This document shows, one piece after another, positions 26,941-35,211 of a stretch of 64,000 nt of DNA (position 1 is its first letter; the number at the start of each line of letters is the position of its first letter). The notes under the pieces were generated by a model. It did no database searches and had not been told where the DNA came from. It saw only the letters and a program-made list of their open reading frames with translations. The DNA comes from Streptomyces sp. NRRL S-337 (GTDB lineage: Bacteria; Actinomycetota; Actinomycetes; Streptomycetales; Streptomycetaceae), in the NCBI RefSeq assembly GCF_000720175.1, contig NZ_JOIX01000001.1, positions 372,001 to 436,000 of the forward strand. The letters are read 5' to 3'. Made by a program: the position numbers and the translations under genes.

Positions 26941-27098
26941 GTTCCTCCCCTAACGCTGTCGATCAACTACCGGTCAGTGTCCCGCACTTGGAGATTTCCG
27001 GAAGCGGATAGCGCGAAGCTGACGTCTTCCCTGCGCACTGGCCGGCCACGTGCAAGCGCATTGGCGTGCACGCGTACGCGCAGTGTGGCAGCCGTGGC

Positions 27099-28802
27099 TC
27101 AAGGCAGCAGCGTGTCGAGGAAGGCGTTGGAGAACACCCGCGCCGGATCGTAGGAGTTCAGTGTGTTCTGGGCAGTGCGCCAGTCGTTGAACGCGGCCGG
27201 GACCGTGTTGCCCAGCGTGGCAGGGTCCGTCCAAGGACCGCTGTCCGTGTAGGCCCAGCCCTTGGACCATTCGGGACGTACGGTCGCGTACGAGCCGGTG
27301 TAGGTCTGCCAGATCCATTCTTCCATTTCGCGGAAGAAGGGGGCCGCGCCGGGAGTGCCGGGGTAGGTGGCGAAGTCGAGCCACACCACGGTGTCCCATT
27401 CAGGGTGATCGGGACGGGCGAGGGCCGGCGAGAGGAGGGGGCCGTCGTGCGGATCGGTTCCGGTGATGCGGAGCTCGATCGGGCCGTTGACGGGGTAGGA
27501 GCCGCGGCTCTGGTGAGCTGCCAGCACGCTCTTGTAGTGACCGTAGAAGTCGCTCACCACTCGTTGTACGTTCGCCCGGGATGTCAGTACCGCCCAGCCG
27601 GCTTCGACGATGCGCAGTGTCGTGGGTTCGACGTACAGCAGACTGTTCTTCGACCAGCCCCAGACGTCCCACGTGCCGGTGACGATCAGCCCGGAGCCGA
27701 CGATGGACATGGCGAGCTTCGTGAAGTCGGGTGTCTTGTCGCCCCCGCCGGCGGCGATCTCTCCGAGCAACTTCGACATGTCCTCGGTGACACGGTTGGC
27801 GAAGGAGTAGGGGTAGGGCGCGTCGAGCTGCTTGGCCAGCCAGGGCTTGGCCGGTGCCACACTCCACACCTTCAGCCACGGCACATCGGTGAACGGGAAC
27901 CAGATCGCCTCGACGCGTCCGGTGCCGTCCAGATAGGAGCTGATCGTCCGGCCGCCGGTGCCGGGGGGACCGAAGACGGTGGCGACGTTGACGTCGTACC
28001 AGTTACGGCAGCGCAGACGGGCGTTGGCGGCAGCGGTCATGGTCACTTCGGTGATGAAGGCGCGGCCCAGGTGGACGAGGAAGGCCCGGATGTCGGGGTC
28101 GGAGCGAGTGAAGGTCCTGAGCGCGTAGCGGCCTTCCGCCGCGTTCCACACCACGGCGGTGAGTGAGGTGACCAGAGAGCTCAGGGTGCCGAAGCCGGAG
28201 CCGGCGGGCGGACGTTCGCCGGCGGTGGGCAGCCCGGTGCCGTGGCCACCGATGGCGAGGACCCCGCCGATGGTGAGGTCGCCGGGTGCAGTGGTCGCGG
28301 CGAGGCCGAGCCCCGAGTCCTCCAGGCGGGCGAGGATGGTGTCGAGGGTCGCCCCGGCCTGCGCGGTGACGCTCCCGGGGTTGCCGCCGCGGACGCTGAC
28401 CGCGGTGAGATGGGAGGTGGTGTCGACGATGACGGTGCGGGAGGTGTCGGCGCCGGCGGGTACCACCAGCGGCGACCAGGTGTGGCCCTTGCCCCGGGCG
28501 CGGAGACGGTAACCGTGCTCGTGGGCCCAGTTGGCGAGGGTCACCACGTCGTCGGGGGTACGGGCCGAAGCGGTCCAGACGTCCTCGACGACGATCTCCA
28601 ACGACCAGTTGCGGAAGGCTTGTTGGGAGAGGGGGATGCCGGCGGGGAAGCCGGGCGGTGGGGTGAGGGTGGCCGCGGCGCTGCCCGCGGGGATGCGATG
28701 CGAGGGCTGTAGACCGGCCGCCGCGGCGAGCCCGGCAGCGGCGGTCGCGGTCAGGAGCGTGCGGCGGGTGAGGGAAGTTCTTCGAGCGCTGTCATCGGAC
28801 AT
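27099..28802 (-). CDS. Secreted class II (vanillyl-alcohol-oxidase-fold) cholesterol oxidase-like FAD enzyme
   Basis: A 567-residue flavoprotein with a Tat signal (RRTSLTRRTLLTATAAAGLA). An FAD-binding type 4 domain follows (DDVVTLANWAHEHGYRLRAR, then GKGHTWSPLVV; TTAPGDLTIGGVLAIGGHGTG) and then a large substrate domain (RCRNWYDVNVATVFGPPG; DAPYPYSFANRVTEDMSKLL). The overall pattern is that of the covalent-FAD cholesterol oxidases known from Brevibacterium; His in GKGHTWSP is the likely FAD-linked residue. It would oxidise sterol C3-OH outside the cell with release of hydrogen peroxide. ATG at 28800-28802 has GGAGGG upstream. True substrate not proven. Confidence 0.85.
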   Translation of the reverse strand: MSDDSARRTSLTRRTLLTATAAAGLAAAAGLQPSHRIPAGSAAATLTPPPGFPAGIPLSQQAFRNWSLEIVVEDVWTASARTPDDVVTLANWAHEHGYRLRARGKGHTWSPLVVPAGADTSRTVIVDTTSHLTAVSVRGGNPGSVTAQAGATLDTILARLEDSGLGLAATTAPGDLTIGGVLAIGGHGTGLPTAGERPPAGSGFGTLSSLVTSLTAVVWNAAEGRYALRTFTRSDPDIRAFLVHLGRAFITEVTMTAAANARLRCRNWYDVNVATVFGPPGTGGRTISSYLDGTGRVEAIWFPFTDVPWLKVWSVAPAKPWLAKQLDAPYPYSFANRVTEDMSKLLGEIAAGGGDKTPDFTKLAMSIVGSGLIVTGTWDVWGWSKNSLLYVEPTTLRIVEAGWAVLTSRANVQRVVSDFYGHYKSVLAAHQSRGSYPVNGPIELRITGTDPHDGPLLSPALARPDHPEWDTVVWLDFATYPGTPGAAPFFREMEEWIWQTYTGSYATVRPEWSKGWAYTDSGPWTDPATLGNTVPAAFNDWRTAQNTLNSYDPARVFSNAFLDTLLP

Positions 28803-29105
28803 GGCTGTCCCTCCGGCACGCGGCGCGCCGCCCCGCCTCACCGCGCACGGGATCGTAGGAGTGAGACCGTACGAGCGCCCCGGTGCGGTGGGGGTGCGGG
28901 GAGTGTAGGGTGACGGGCCGTCAGATGCAATGGCCGTGCGCAGGAAGCCGGTGGTACGCGACACGATCGCGCCCGCTGCCATCACGACGCTGGACTCACC
29001 ATCACGGCGACGTGGTGCGTGCCGCGACGGAGTCATCAAGCCGGCGTCGGATGGCTCGCTCCGCGGGTGGCCGGCAGCCGCTTGACGGCGGACGTCCGAC
29101 TCAGG

Positions 29106-29822
29106 TCACCAGTTGCCTGCGCCGGGGCCGACCAGGCCCTCTTCGTAGGCCAGAACGACGGCCTGAGTACGGTTGCTTGCGCCCAGCTTGGCCAGCACAT
29201 TGCCCACGTGGGTTTTGACAGTCTCCAGGCTCACCCGCAACTGCGCGGCGGCTTCCTGGTTGGACTGGCCCTTCGCCATGAGTCGCAAAATCTCGGTCTC
29301 GCGGCTGGTGAGGGCGGCTGTCCGGGCGCGGGATGTGTTGTGGAGAACGGGCCTGTCAGCAGCAAGGCGGCGAACTGCTTCCGGAAACAGTACGGAATCG
29401 CCGGTGGCCACCAACCGGATGGCGTGCGCGATCTGCTGGGCCGGCGCCCGCTTGCGGATGAAACCACTGGCGCCGACCCGCAGGGCGTCATAGACGTGTT
29501 CGTCGTTCTCGAATGTGGTGATCACGATGACCTTCGGTGGGTCGGGCAGCGCGGACCGCAGCCGCCGGGTCGCCTCGATACCGTCCACACACGGCATCCG
29601 TATGTCCATCAGCACGACGTCGGGGCGTAGCCGCTCGACCATGGGAAGCACATCGGCGCCGTCCGCGGCCTCGCCGACGACGTCCACGTCGGATTTGGCG
29701 GCCATCAGGGCTCGCAGTCCGGTACGTGTGAGCTCGTCGTCATCGACGATGAGAACAGTAATGGGCGGGTCGGCGGCCGGGGTTGGGGCTGGTGCCCGAG
29801 TGGGGCTGATGCTCACGTTCAC
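29106..29822 (-). CDS. NarL/LuxR-family response regulator
   Basis: A 238-residue two-component regulator. The receiver domain (about 20-140) has the acidic pocket DDD, the phospho-acceptor Asp in VLMDIRMP, Thr in VITTFEND and the conserved Lys in FIRKRAP. The LuxR-type HTH (about 165-230) has LTSRETEILRLMAKGQSNQE and VSLETVKTHVGNVLAKLG. GTG at 29820-29822 overlaps the stop of the sensor kinase gene (GTGA), so the two are coupled. The target genes are unknown; the divergent DUF998 gene is one candidate. Confidence 0.92.
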   Translation of the reverse strand: MNVSISPTRAPAPTPAADPPITVLIVDDDELTRTGLRALMAAKSDVDVVGEAADGADVLPMVERLRPDVVLMDIRMPCVDGIEATRRLRSALPDPPKVIVITTFENDEHVYDALRVGASGFIRKRAPAQQIAHAIRLVATGDSVLFPEAVRRLAADRPVLHNTSRARTAALTSRETEILRLMAKGQSNQEAAAQLRVSLETVKTHVGNVLAKLGASNRTQAVVLAYEEGLVGPGAGNW

Positions 29823-31066
29823 AGTGCCGAACGTAGCGGAATCCGAGCAGCCAGCCGCCAGCTTGTCCCGTGCTTGTCCGTGGGTCCCGCGGACACCTCA
29901 CCGCGCAGCAGCCGCACCCGCTCGCCGATCCCGGTCAGCCCGTGCCCATGCTTGCGACCCGGGCGGAACGGCGCGGTGCCGTCGAGCGGGTTGATGAGCT
30001 CCACCTCCAGCCAGCCGCCCCGTACGGCCACCCACAGGCTCATCTCTGCCGTCTCGCCGTGCCGCAAGGAGTTGGTCAGGCCCTCCTGAACGATGCGGTA
30101 TGCCTCCCGCGACACGGTGGCCGGTACTTCCGCGAGGTTTCCGGCGGTCTCCACGCGCAGCACCGCGCCGGCTTGCCGGACCCGCTCGGTCAAGGGACCG
30201 AGGTCGGCGAGGGTGTGCTGCGGTGTTGTGGACGTCTGCCCTGCCCGCAGGACACCGAGCACATGGTCGAGGTCGTCCATCGCGGCCCGGGAGGTCTCCT
30301 CGATGCTGCTGAGTGCGCGTCGGGCCGCCTGCGGATCGCTCTCCATCAGTTCCCCGGCGACCGCAGCCTGGATGGTGGATGCGGTCAGGGTGTGCCCGAT
30401 CGAGTCGTGCAATTCCTGAGCCAGTCTGTTGCGTTGGGCCAGAAGATCCCGCTGCGCCTCCACGGCGGCCAGCAGGTCGGCAGGCCGCGGACCGAGGAGG
30501 AGCGGGGCGAGCAGACGCATGACTGCCGCGCCACCCACCGCGACGTATCCGGCGAGCGCCAGGCATCCGGCGGAGGCGACCGCCACCCACAGACCCTGCC
30601 ACCCGGGCTCCACGTGGATGGTCCACGCGCCTGTCCTCACCGGACCGCCACCGCTCAGCCAGACCGAGAGGAACACCAGGGCCACGAAGACCGACAGACA
30701 GGTCACGACGGTCACCGCCACACCGACCGCCAGATGTGCGGTCAAGTACACCGCGGTGCGGAGCCGGTCCACCCAGGGGGAGGCCGGCGATTGCGGCGGG
30801 GCGGAAAGAGCAGTGCCCAACAGCCGGTTGGCCAGCCGAACGCACCCCCGGCGCGCCGCACGAGGAGCGCCCATGGCCACCAGCGCCGCGCACAGCGCGC
30901 AGCTGAATCCCACGACACGTAGCGCAGCCGGCCACTTCGGCGACGCCGAGACGAGCCCCAAGGCCATCGGCGGCAGGCTCATGACCGCCCCGATCCAGGC
31001 GTACATCCCACTCCGGCAGGCCGCTCTGCCGAAGGGCGAACGCATCATTGTGATCACGGCCTGCAC
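29819..31066 (-). CDS. Two-component sensor histidine kinase (HisKA_3 type)
   Basis: About 415 residues. Four to five membrane helices occupy the first ~230 residues (e.g. MYAWIGAVMSLPPMALGLV; LAVGVAVTVVTCLSVFVALV; LWVAVASAGCLALAGYVAVG). The dimerisation/phospho-acceptor region is RNRLAQELHDSIGHTLTA, with His in ELHDSIGH. A HATPase domain follows (REAYRIVQEGLTNSLRHG for the N box; GHGLTGIGERVRLL for the G box). GTG at 31066 follows GAGGG by 4-5 nt; upstream frame extensions overlap the divergent gene. It overlaps its response regulator by 4 nt and should phosphorylate it. The stimulus is unknown. Confidence 0.9.
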   Translation of the reverse strand: MQAVITMMRSPFGRAACRSGMYAWIGAVMSLPPMALGLVSASPKWPAALRVVGFSCALCAALVAMGAPRAARRGCVRLANRLLGTALSAPPQSPASPWVDRLRTAVYLTAHLAVGVAVTVVTCLSVFVALVFLSVWLSGGGPVRTGAWTIHVEPGWQGLWVAVASAGCLALAGYVAVGGAAVMRLLAPLLLGPRPADLLAAVEAQRDLLAQRNRLAQELHDSIGHTLTASTIQAAVAGELMESDPQAARRALSSIEETSRAAMDDLDHVLGVLRAGQTSTTPQHTLADLGPLTERVRQAGAVLRVETAGNLAEVPATVSREAYRIVQEGLTNSLRHGETAEMSLWVAVRGGWLEVELINPLDGTAPFRPGRKHGHGLTGIGERVRLLRGEVSAGPTDKHGTSWRLAARIPLRSAL

Positions 31067-31212
31067 CGTACCCTCGGGCGCCTCGGCGTGCCTCCCCCGA
31101 AAGAGCCAGTACCCGGGGCTCCGATTTCCCCCGTCGCAGCGATGCGCAGGAACACCGTCGACTGAGAACGTTGACGACAGAAAGTGACCGATTCGGCGCC
31201 TGAAAGGCCGTG

Positions 31213-31938
31213 ATGAAAACCAGATCCGCGTCGCATTCCGAATACCGCACCTCCGCGACGGCAAGGATCGGTGCGGCCGCATGGCTCGTAGCCACCGTGC
31301 AGTTCTTCGTCGTCCAGCTTGTCGTGGAGGCCGGCTGGCGCACCCCCTACAGCTGGGCGAAGAACAACATCAGCGATCTCGGCAACGTCGGGTGCCGGAT
31401 CTGGGATGAGTCCCGGCCTCGATATGTGTGTTCGCCGCTGCACGGCGCTATGAACGCCAGCTTCGCCGTCCACGGTGTACTGCTGCTCGCCGGCGTGCTG
31501 CTGGCCGGAGCCTGCTGGGGCCGCGGTGTGATAGCGGTAAGTTCCCGAATTCTGTTGGCCATTGGGGCCGGCGGGTGGGTTCTGGTCGGCCTTGTTCCAG
31601 CAGACGTCGAAGAGAATCTGCATGTAGGGGGCGCACTCCTCATCATGGGGCTGGGAAATCTCGGGCTTCTCCTCGCCGGATTTTCGTCCCGAGACTCACT
31701 CTTCGGCGGACTGCGGAGCGTAACCCTCTCGATGGCTGTCGCCGCGGTGCTCGGGGCATGGATGTTCTTCGGTCAGCACGACCCCGGAATCGGACTGGGC
31801 GGCCTGGAACGTATCGCGGCCTGCGCCCTGGACGCGTGGATCCTCGTCATGGCTCTCGCCATACTCCGTGCCCGCCGGTCGGACAACGCGGGCGCATCAG
31901 CGAGTCTTCGAAGCGACGGTGCGCGGAGCGATGGGTGA
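31213..31938 (+). CDS. DUF998-family integral membrane protein
   Basis: About 241 residues with six or so membrane helices: AAAWLVATVQFFVVQLVVEA, HGVLLLAGVLLAGACWG, ILLAIGAGGWVLVGLVPADV, GALLIMGLGNLGLLLAGFS, and a C-terminal pair. The segment TPYSWAKNNISDLGNV is the DUF998 signature, where the N-x-x-SDLG loop is conserved. Function of the family is not established. ATG 31213 follows AAAGG. It is divergent from the histidine kinase gene and may be under that system's control. Confidence 0.83.
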   Translation: MKTRSASHSEYRTSATARIGAAAWLVATVQFFVVQLVVEAGWRTPYSWAKNNISDLGNVGCRIWDESRPRYVCSPLHGAMNASFAVHGVLLLAGVLLAGACWGRGVIAVSSRILLAIGAGGWVLVGLVPADVEENLHVGGALLIMGLGNLGLLLAGFSSRDSLFGGLRSVTLSMAVAAVLGAWMFFGQHDPGIGLGGLERIAACALDAWILVMALAILRARRSDNAGASASLRSDGARSDG

Positions 31939-32149
31939 CGACGCGTCCCTCGGGGCGCTCACCCAGAGGTACGTGCCTCGTCCAGGCCCCGGTATGCCCA
32001 CGCCACCTGTACCCTCGGCGCGCCACCTTTCCCTGGACCAGCAGGCGTCCTGACTGGGGCAGTCAGTCTCTGACCGGTCACGGACGCAGCGATGAGTTCT
32101 CCCGGCCCGGCACGTCTCACCACCGTTGTCGCCAGCACAGGAGGAACAC

Positions 32150-32794
32150 GTGGCCCAGCTACTGAGGGTTCAGAATTTCAACGTCTCGAGTGACGGAATC
32201 GGTGCCGGTGAGGATCAGACCCTGGAGAGGCCATTCGGTCATGTCGAGCCCGAGAGGCTGTTTGCCTGGGCCGGCGCCACGGCGAGCTGGCCCATGCGCA
32301 CCGACTCCGGGGGCAGCCGGGGCCTGGACGACTATTTCACGCGGGACTATGCCCGCAACATCGGTGCAGAGATCATGGGCCGCAACAAGTTCGGGCCTCA
32401 GCGCGGGCCCTGGCGCGACCATGAGTGGCAGGGCTGGTGGGGTGACGAACCCCCGTTCCGCACCCCGGTATTCGTCCTGACCCACCACAAGCGTCCTTCG
32501 CTCACTCTTTCCGACACCACCTTCCACTTCGTCGACGGCGATCCGGCCACGGTCCTCGACCAGGCCCGGAAGGCGGCGCAGGGCAAGGACGTCCGGCTCG
32601 GCGGCGGGGTGAGCACCATCCGGCAGTTTCTCGACGCCGATCTCGTCGACACCCTGCACGTGGCGGTCTCGCCGGTGAAGCTCGGGTCCGGAGTACGCCT
32701 CTGGGAGTCCCCGGATGAACTGCTCGACCGGTTCCACCTGGAGGTCGTTCCCAGCCCGAGCGGGGTGACGCACCACCTGTTCTGGCGAAAGTAA
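32150..32794 (+). CDS. RibD C-terminal / dihydrofolate reductase-like protein
   Basis: A 214-residue protein of the bacterial bifunctional deaminase-reductase C-terminal (RibD_C/DHFR-like) family. Key parts are NFNVSSDG at the start, IMGRNKFGP in the middle, PVFVLTHHKR, and LGGGVSTIRQFLDADLVDTL, the NADPH-binding Gly-rich turn; the end HLFWRK is typical. It probably reduces a small heterocycle with NADPH; the substrate is not known. GTG at 32150 follows AGGAGGA. It stands alone, convergent with the operon at 33-42 kb. Confidence 0.86.
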   Translation: MAQLLRVQNFNVSSDGIGAGEDQTLERPFGHVEPERLFAWAGATASWPMRTDSGGSRGLDDYFTRDYARNIGAEIMGRNKFGPQRGPWRDHEWQGWWGDEPPFRTPVFVLTHHKRPSLTLSDTTFHFVDGDPATVLDQARKAAQGKDVRLGGGVSTIRQFLDADLVDTLHVAVSPVKLGSGVRLWESPDELLDRFHLEVVPSPSGVTHHLFWRK

Positions 32795-32809
32795 CCGGTC
32801 GCCCTGGCA

Positions 32810-32838
32810 GCCCCGGTCGGCGGTTTCGCCTCCGGGGC
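32810..32838. terminator. Hairpin between convergent genes
   Basis: GCCCCGG (32810-32816) pairs with CCGGGGC (32832-32838), with an inner CGGCG/CGCC extension, between the reductase gene and the end of the minus-strand biosynthetic operon. It may terminate both. Confidence 0.45.
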
Positions 32839-33031
32839 CGCCCTGAGGCGGGCCGTCGAGTCGCGCCTCGCCGGGCTCCGGTCAACGCGCCGTGGCAGTG
32901 AAGCGGACACGCGGCCCGTGGACTTTTGGATCACGGTGCGGTCGGTCAAGTCGGCCTCCTGGATCAGGCCGGGGGAGTTGGCCAGGTCGAATCCGCTGAC
33001 CAGGGCCCCGTCCGAGGCAGGGGGCAGTTCC

Positions 33032-34396
33032 TCAGCTTCGTACCGCCCCCGTCACCAGCCAGGCCTCGCCGTGGGCGCGCCAGGCGAGTGTGGCGAGGCG
33101 GGCGAGCATCCATACGCCGATCGCGAGCCACAGGGCCACGAGTCCGCCGCCCGCCAGGTGGACCGCGCCGGCCGCCGGGAGGAAGACGAGGGTGGTCAGG
33201 ACGCCGGCCACGGCGAGGAAGCGCATGTCGCCGGCGCCGATCAGTACCCCGTCGAGGACGAACACGGGTCCTGCCACGACTTGGAGGACGGCCACCACGA
33301 CGAGCGCGCTCAGCAGGAGGGACCGCACGTGCGGCTCCATGCCGAACAGTGCGGGCAGCCAGGGGCGGACGGCAAGGAGCAGGAGGCCGAGGGCCGTGCC
33401 GGAGACGAGGCCCCACTGGGTCATCCGCCAGGTCGCCGCGCGGGCCGCGGGCGCGTCGCCGGCGCCCAGACAGCGGCCGGTGATCGCCTGCCCGGCGATG
33501 GCGATGGCGTCGAGAGCCAGGGCGAGGAACCACCACACCTGGAAAGCCACCTGGTAGGCGGCGATCTCGTCGTCTCCCATCGCTGTGGCGACGACCGTAC
33601 CGGCGACCAGGACGACGCGCAGGGTGAGCGTGCGGACGACGAGGTTCACCCCGGCCGTCGCGGCGGCGCGGAGCCCCGCCAGGTCTGGGCGCAGCGGGGC
33701 CCCGTGGCGGTGCGCGGCGCGCAGCACCGTGGCCACGTAGACGGCGCCGCCGGCGGTCTGGGCGACCACGGTGCCCCATGCGGAGCCGGCGATGCCCCAG
33801 TGGAAGCCGTAGACGAAGGCCGCGTTGAGCGCGGCGTTGCCCGCGAAGGTGGCCACGGAGACGGCCAGCGGCGTGCGGGTGTCCTGCAGCCCGCGCAGTA
33901 CGCCGGTGCTGGCCAGGGCCACGAGCATGCCGGGTACGCCGAAGAGGCTGATGCGCAGGTATGTCTCGGCGTGCGGGCTGACGGCCGCGGAGGCGCCGAA
34001 CGCGTCGACGACGGCTGGGGCCAGTGGCCAGCCCGCGAGGATGACCAGCAGGCCGATGCCGACGGCCAGCCAGATGCCGTCGAGGCCTTGGCGGATGGCC
34101 TGGTCGAGTCGGCCGGCGCCGACCAGTCGGGCCACGGCGGCGGTGGTGCCGTAGGCGAGGAAGATGCAGATGTTCACCAGGGTGCCGATCGCCTGGCCGG
34201 CGACACCAAGGCCGCCGAGTGGAGCGGTGCCCAGGTGCCCGACGATGGCGGAGTCGGTGAGCAGGAAGAGGGGTTCGGCCACGAGCGCGCCGAACGCCGG
34301 CAGGGCAAGGCGCCAGATCTCCCGGTCGTGGGCGCGCGCGGAGACCCTCGGGGAGGCGGGGGTGGGGGCGGGGGCTCGGTCGGGCGGTGGGGTCAT
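33032..34396 (-). CDS. MATE-family efflux transporter
   Basis: A 454-residue multidrug-and-toxin-extrusion protein with about 12 membrane helices in two similar halves. The first half has LPAFGALVAEPLFLLTDSAI, VGHLG and GVAGQAIGTLVNICIF; the second has YQVAFQVWWFLALALDAIAI. It resembles the DinF branch. It is the last gene of the six-gene operon and overlaps the thioesterase gene by 4 nt (ATGA), so it very likely exports the operon's product or provides self-resistance, using a sodium or proton gradient. Confidence 0.9.
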   Translation of the reverse strand: MTPPPDRAPAPTPASPRVSARAHDREIWRLALPAFGALVAEPLFLLTDSAIVGHLGTAPLGGLGVAGQAIGTLVNICIFLAYGTTAAVARLVGAGRLDQAIRQGLDGIWLAVGIGLLVILAGWPLAPAVVDAFGASAAVSPHAETYLRISLFGVPGMLVALASTGVLRGLQDTRTPLAVSVATFAGNAALNAAFVYGFHWGIAGSAWGTVVAQTAGGAVYVATVLRAAHRHGAPLRPDLAGLRAAATAGVNLVVRTLTLRVVLVAGTVVATAMGDDEIAAYQVAFQVWWFLALALDAIAIAGQAITGRCLGAGDAPAARAATWRMTQWGLVSGTALGLLLLAVRPWLPALFGMEPHVRSLLLSALVVVAVLQVVAGPVFVLDGVLIGAGDMRFLAVAGVLTTLVFLPAAGAVHLAGGGLVALWLAIGVWMLARLATLAWRAHGEAWLVTGAVRS

Positions 34397-35211
34397 CCGT
34401 GCTCCGGGGTGTCGGGCCGGTCGGGGGCCGTGTCGCGGCGGCGGTCCAGTGCGCCCGCGATGGTGCGCAGGAGGTCGGCGCGGGCCGCTCGGTGCGAGAA
34501 CGGGAAGAAGTGGCCGCCGGGTACGCGGTGGGCGGTGAAGGGTCCGCGGGTGCAGGCGCCCCAGGCCTGGACCGATGCCCAGGCCACCACGGTGTCGTCC
34601 GCGCCGGCGAAGGCGGTGACCGGGCAGTTGAGGCGGCTTCCGGGGCGGTGCCGGTAGGAGTCGGTGAGGGCGAAGTCGGCCCGTACGGCGGGTAGGAGGA
34701 GCTGCAGCAGTTCGTCGCTGTCGAGGACGGGGGCCGGGGTGCCGCCCAGGGCGCGCAGTCTGGACTTGAGTTCCGCGTCGGTGGGCTCGCGCTGCGGTGG
34801 TGAGCCGGTCCGTCCGGCCGCGGCGCGGGCGGCTACGGGGAAGAGGTGACTCACGGGCGTGCCTTCGCGTTCCAGGCGGAGGGCGAGTTCGAAGGCGAGG
34901 ACGGCGCCGAAGCTGTGCCCGAGGAGTGCCAGGGGCCGCCCGGCGTGGGGTCGGACGGCGTCCATGAGGTCGGCGAGGAGGGTGTCGAGGTCGGTCTGGG
35001 GGTGCTCGTCGGTGCGCAGACCGTGGCCGGGTGGTTCGTAGGCGAACGCTTCGATGGTGGCGGGCAGGTCCTCCTCCCAGCCGCTGAACAGGCCGGCCGA
35101 GGCGCCGGCACCGGGCAGGCACACCAGCGCCGTGGCCCCGGTGTGCCTGGCACCCGGCGGCGAAGGCGAGGGCAAACGGGAAAGCGCGGGGGCGGGGAGG
35201 ATCGTCACCAC
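34393..35211 (-). CDS. Type II thioesterase (alpha/beta hydrolase) of the NRPS operon
   Basis: A 272-residue stand-alone thioesterase. The nucleophile is in LLGHSFG (Ser100), an early oxyanion turn is CLPGAGASAGLF, the acid is in FAGADDTVV and the His in VPGGHFFPF. In NRPS pathways such enzymes remove misloaded acyl groups or release products. As the NRPS here has no terminal TE domain, this protein may do the release. The 5' end overlaps the MetRS-like gene; GTG 35211 and GTG 35208 (GTGA overlap) are both possible starts. Confidence 0.88.
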   Translation of the reverse strand: MVTILPAPALSRLPSPSPPGARHTGATALVCLPGAGASAGLFSGWEEDLPATIEAFAYEPPGHGLRTDEHPQTDLDTLLADLMDAVRPHAGRPLALLGHSFGAVLAFELALRLEREGTPVSHLFPVAARAAAGRTGSPPQREPTDAELKSRLRALGGTPAPVLDSDELLQLLLPAVRADFALTDSYRHRPGSRLNCPVTAFAGADDTVVAWASVQAWGACTRGPFTAHRVPGGHFFPFSHRAARADLLRTIAGALDRRRDTAPDRPDTPEHG

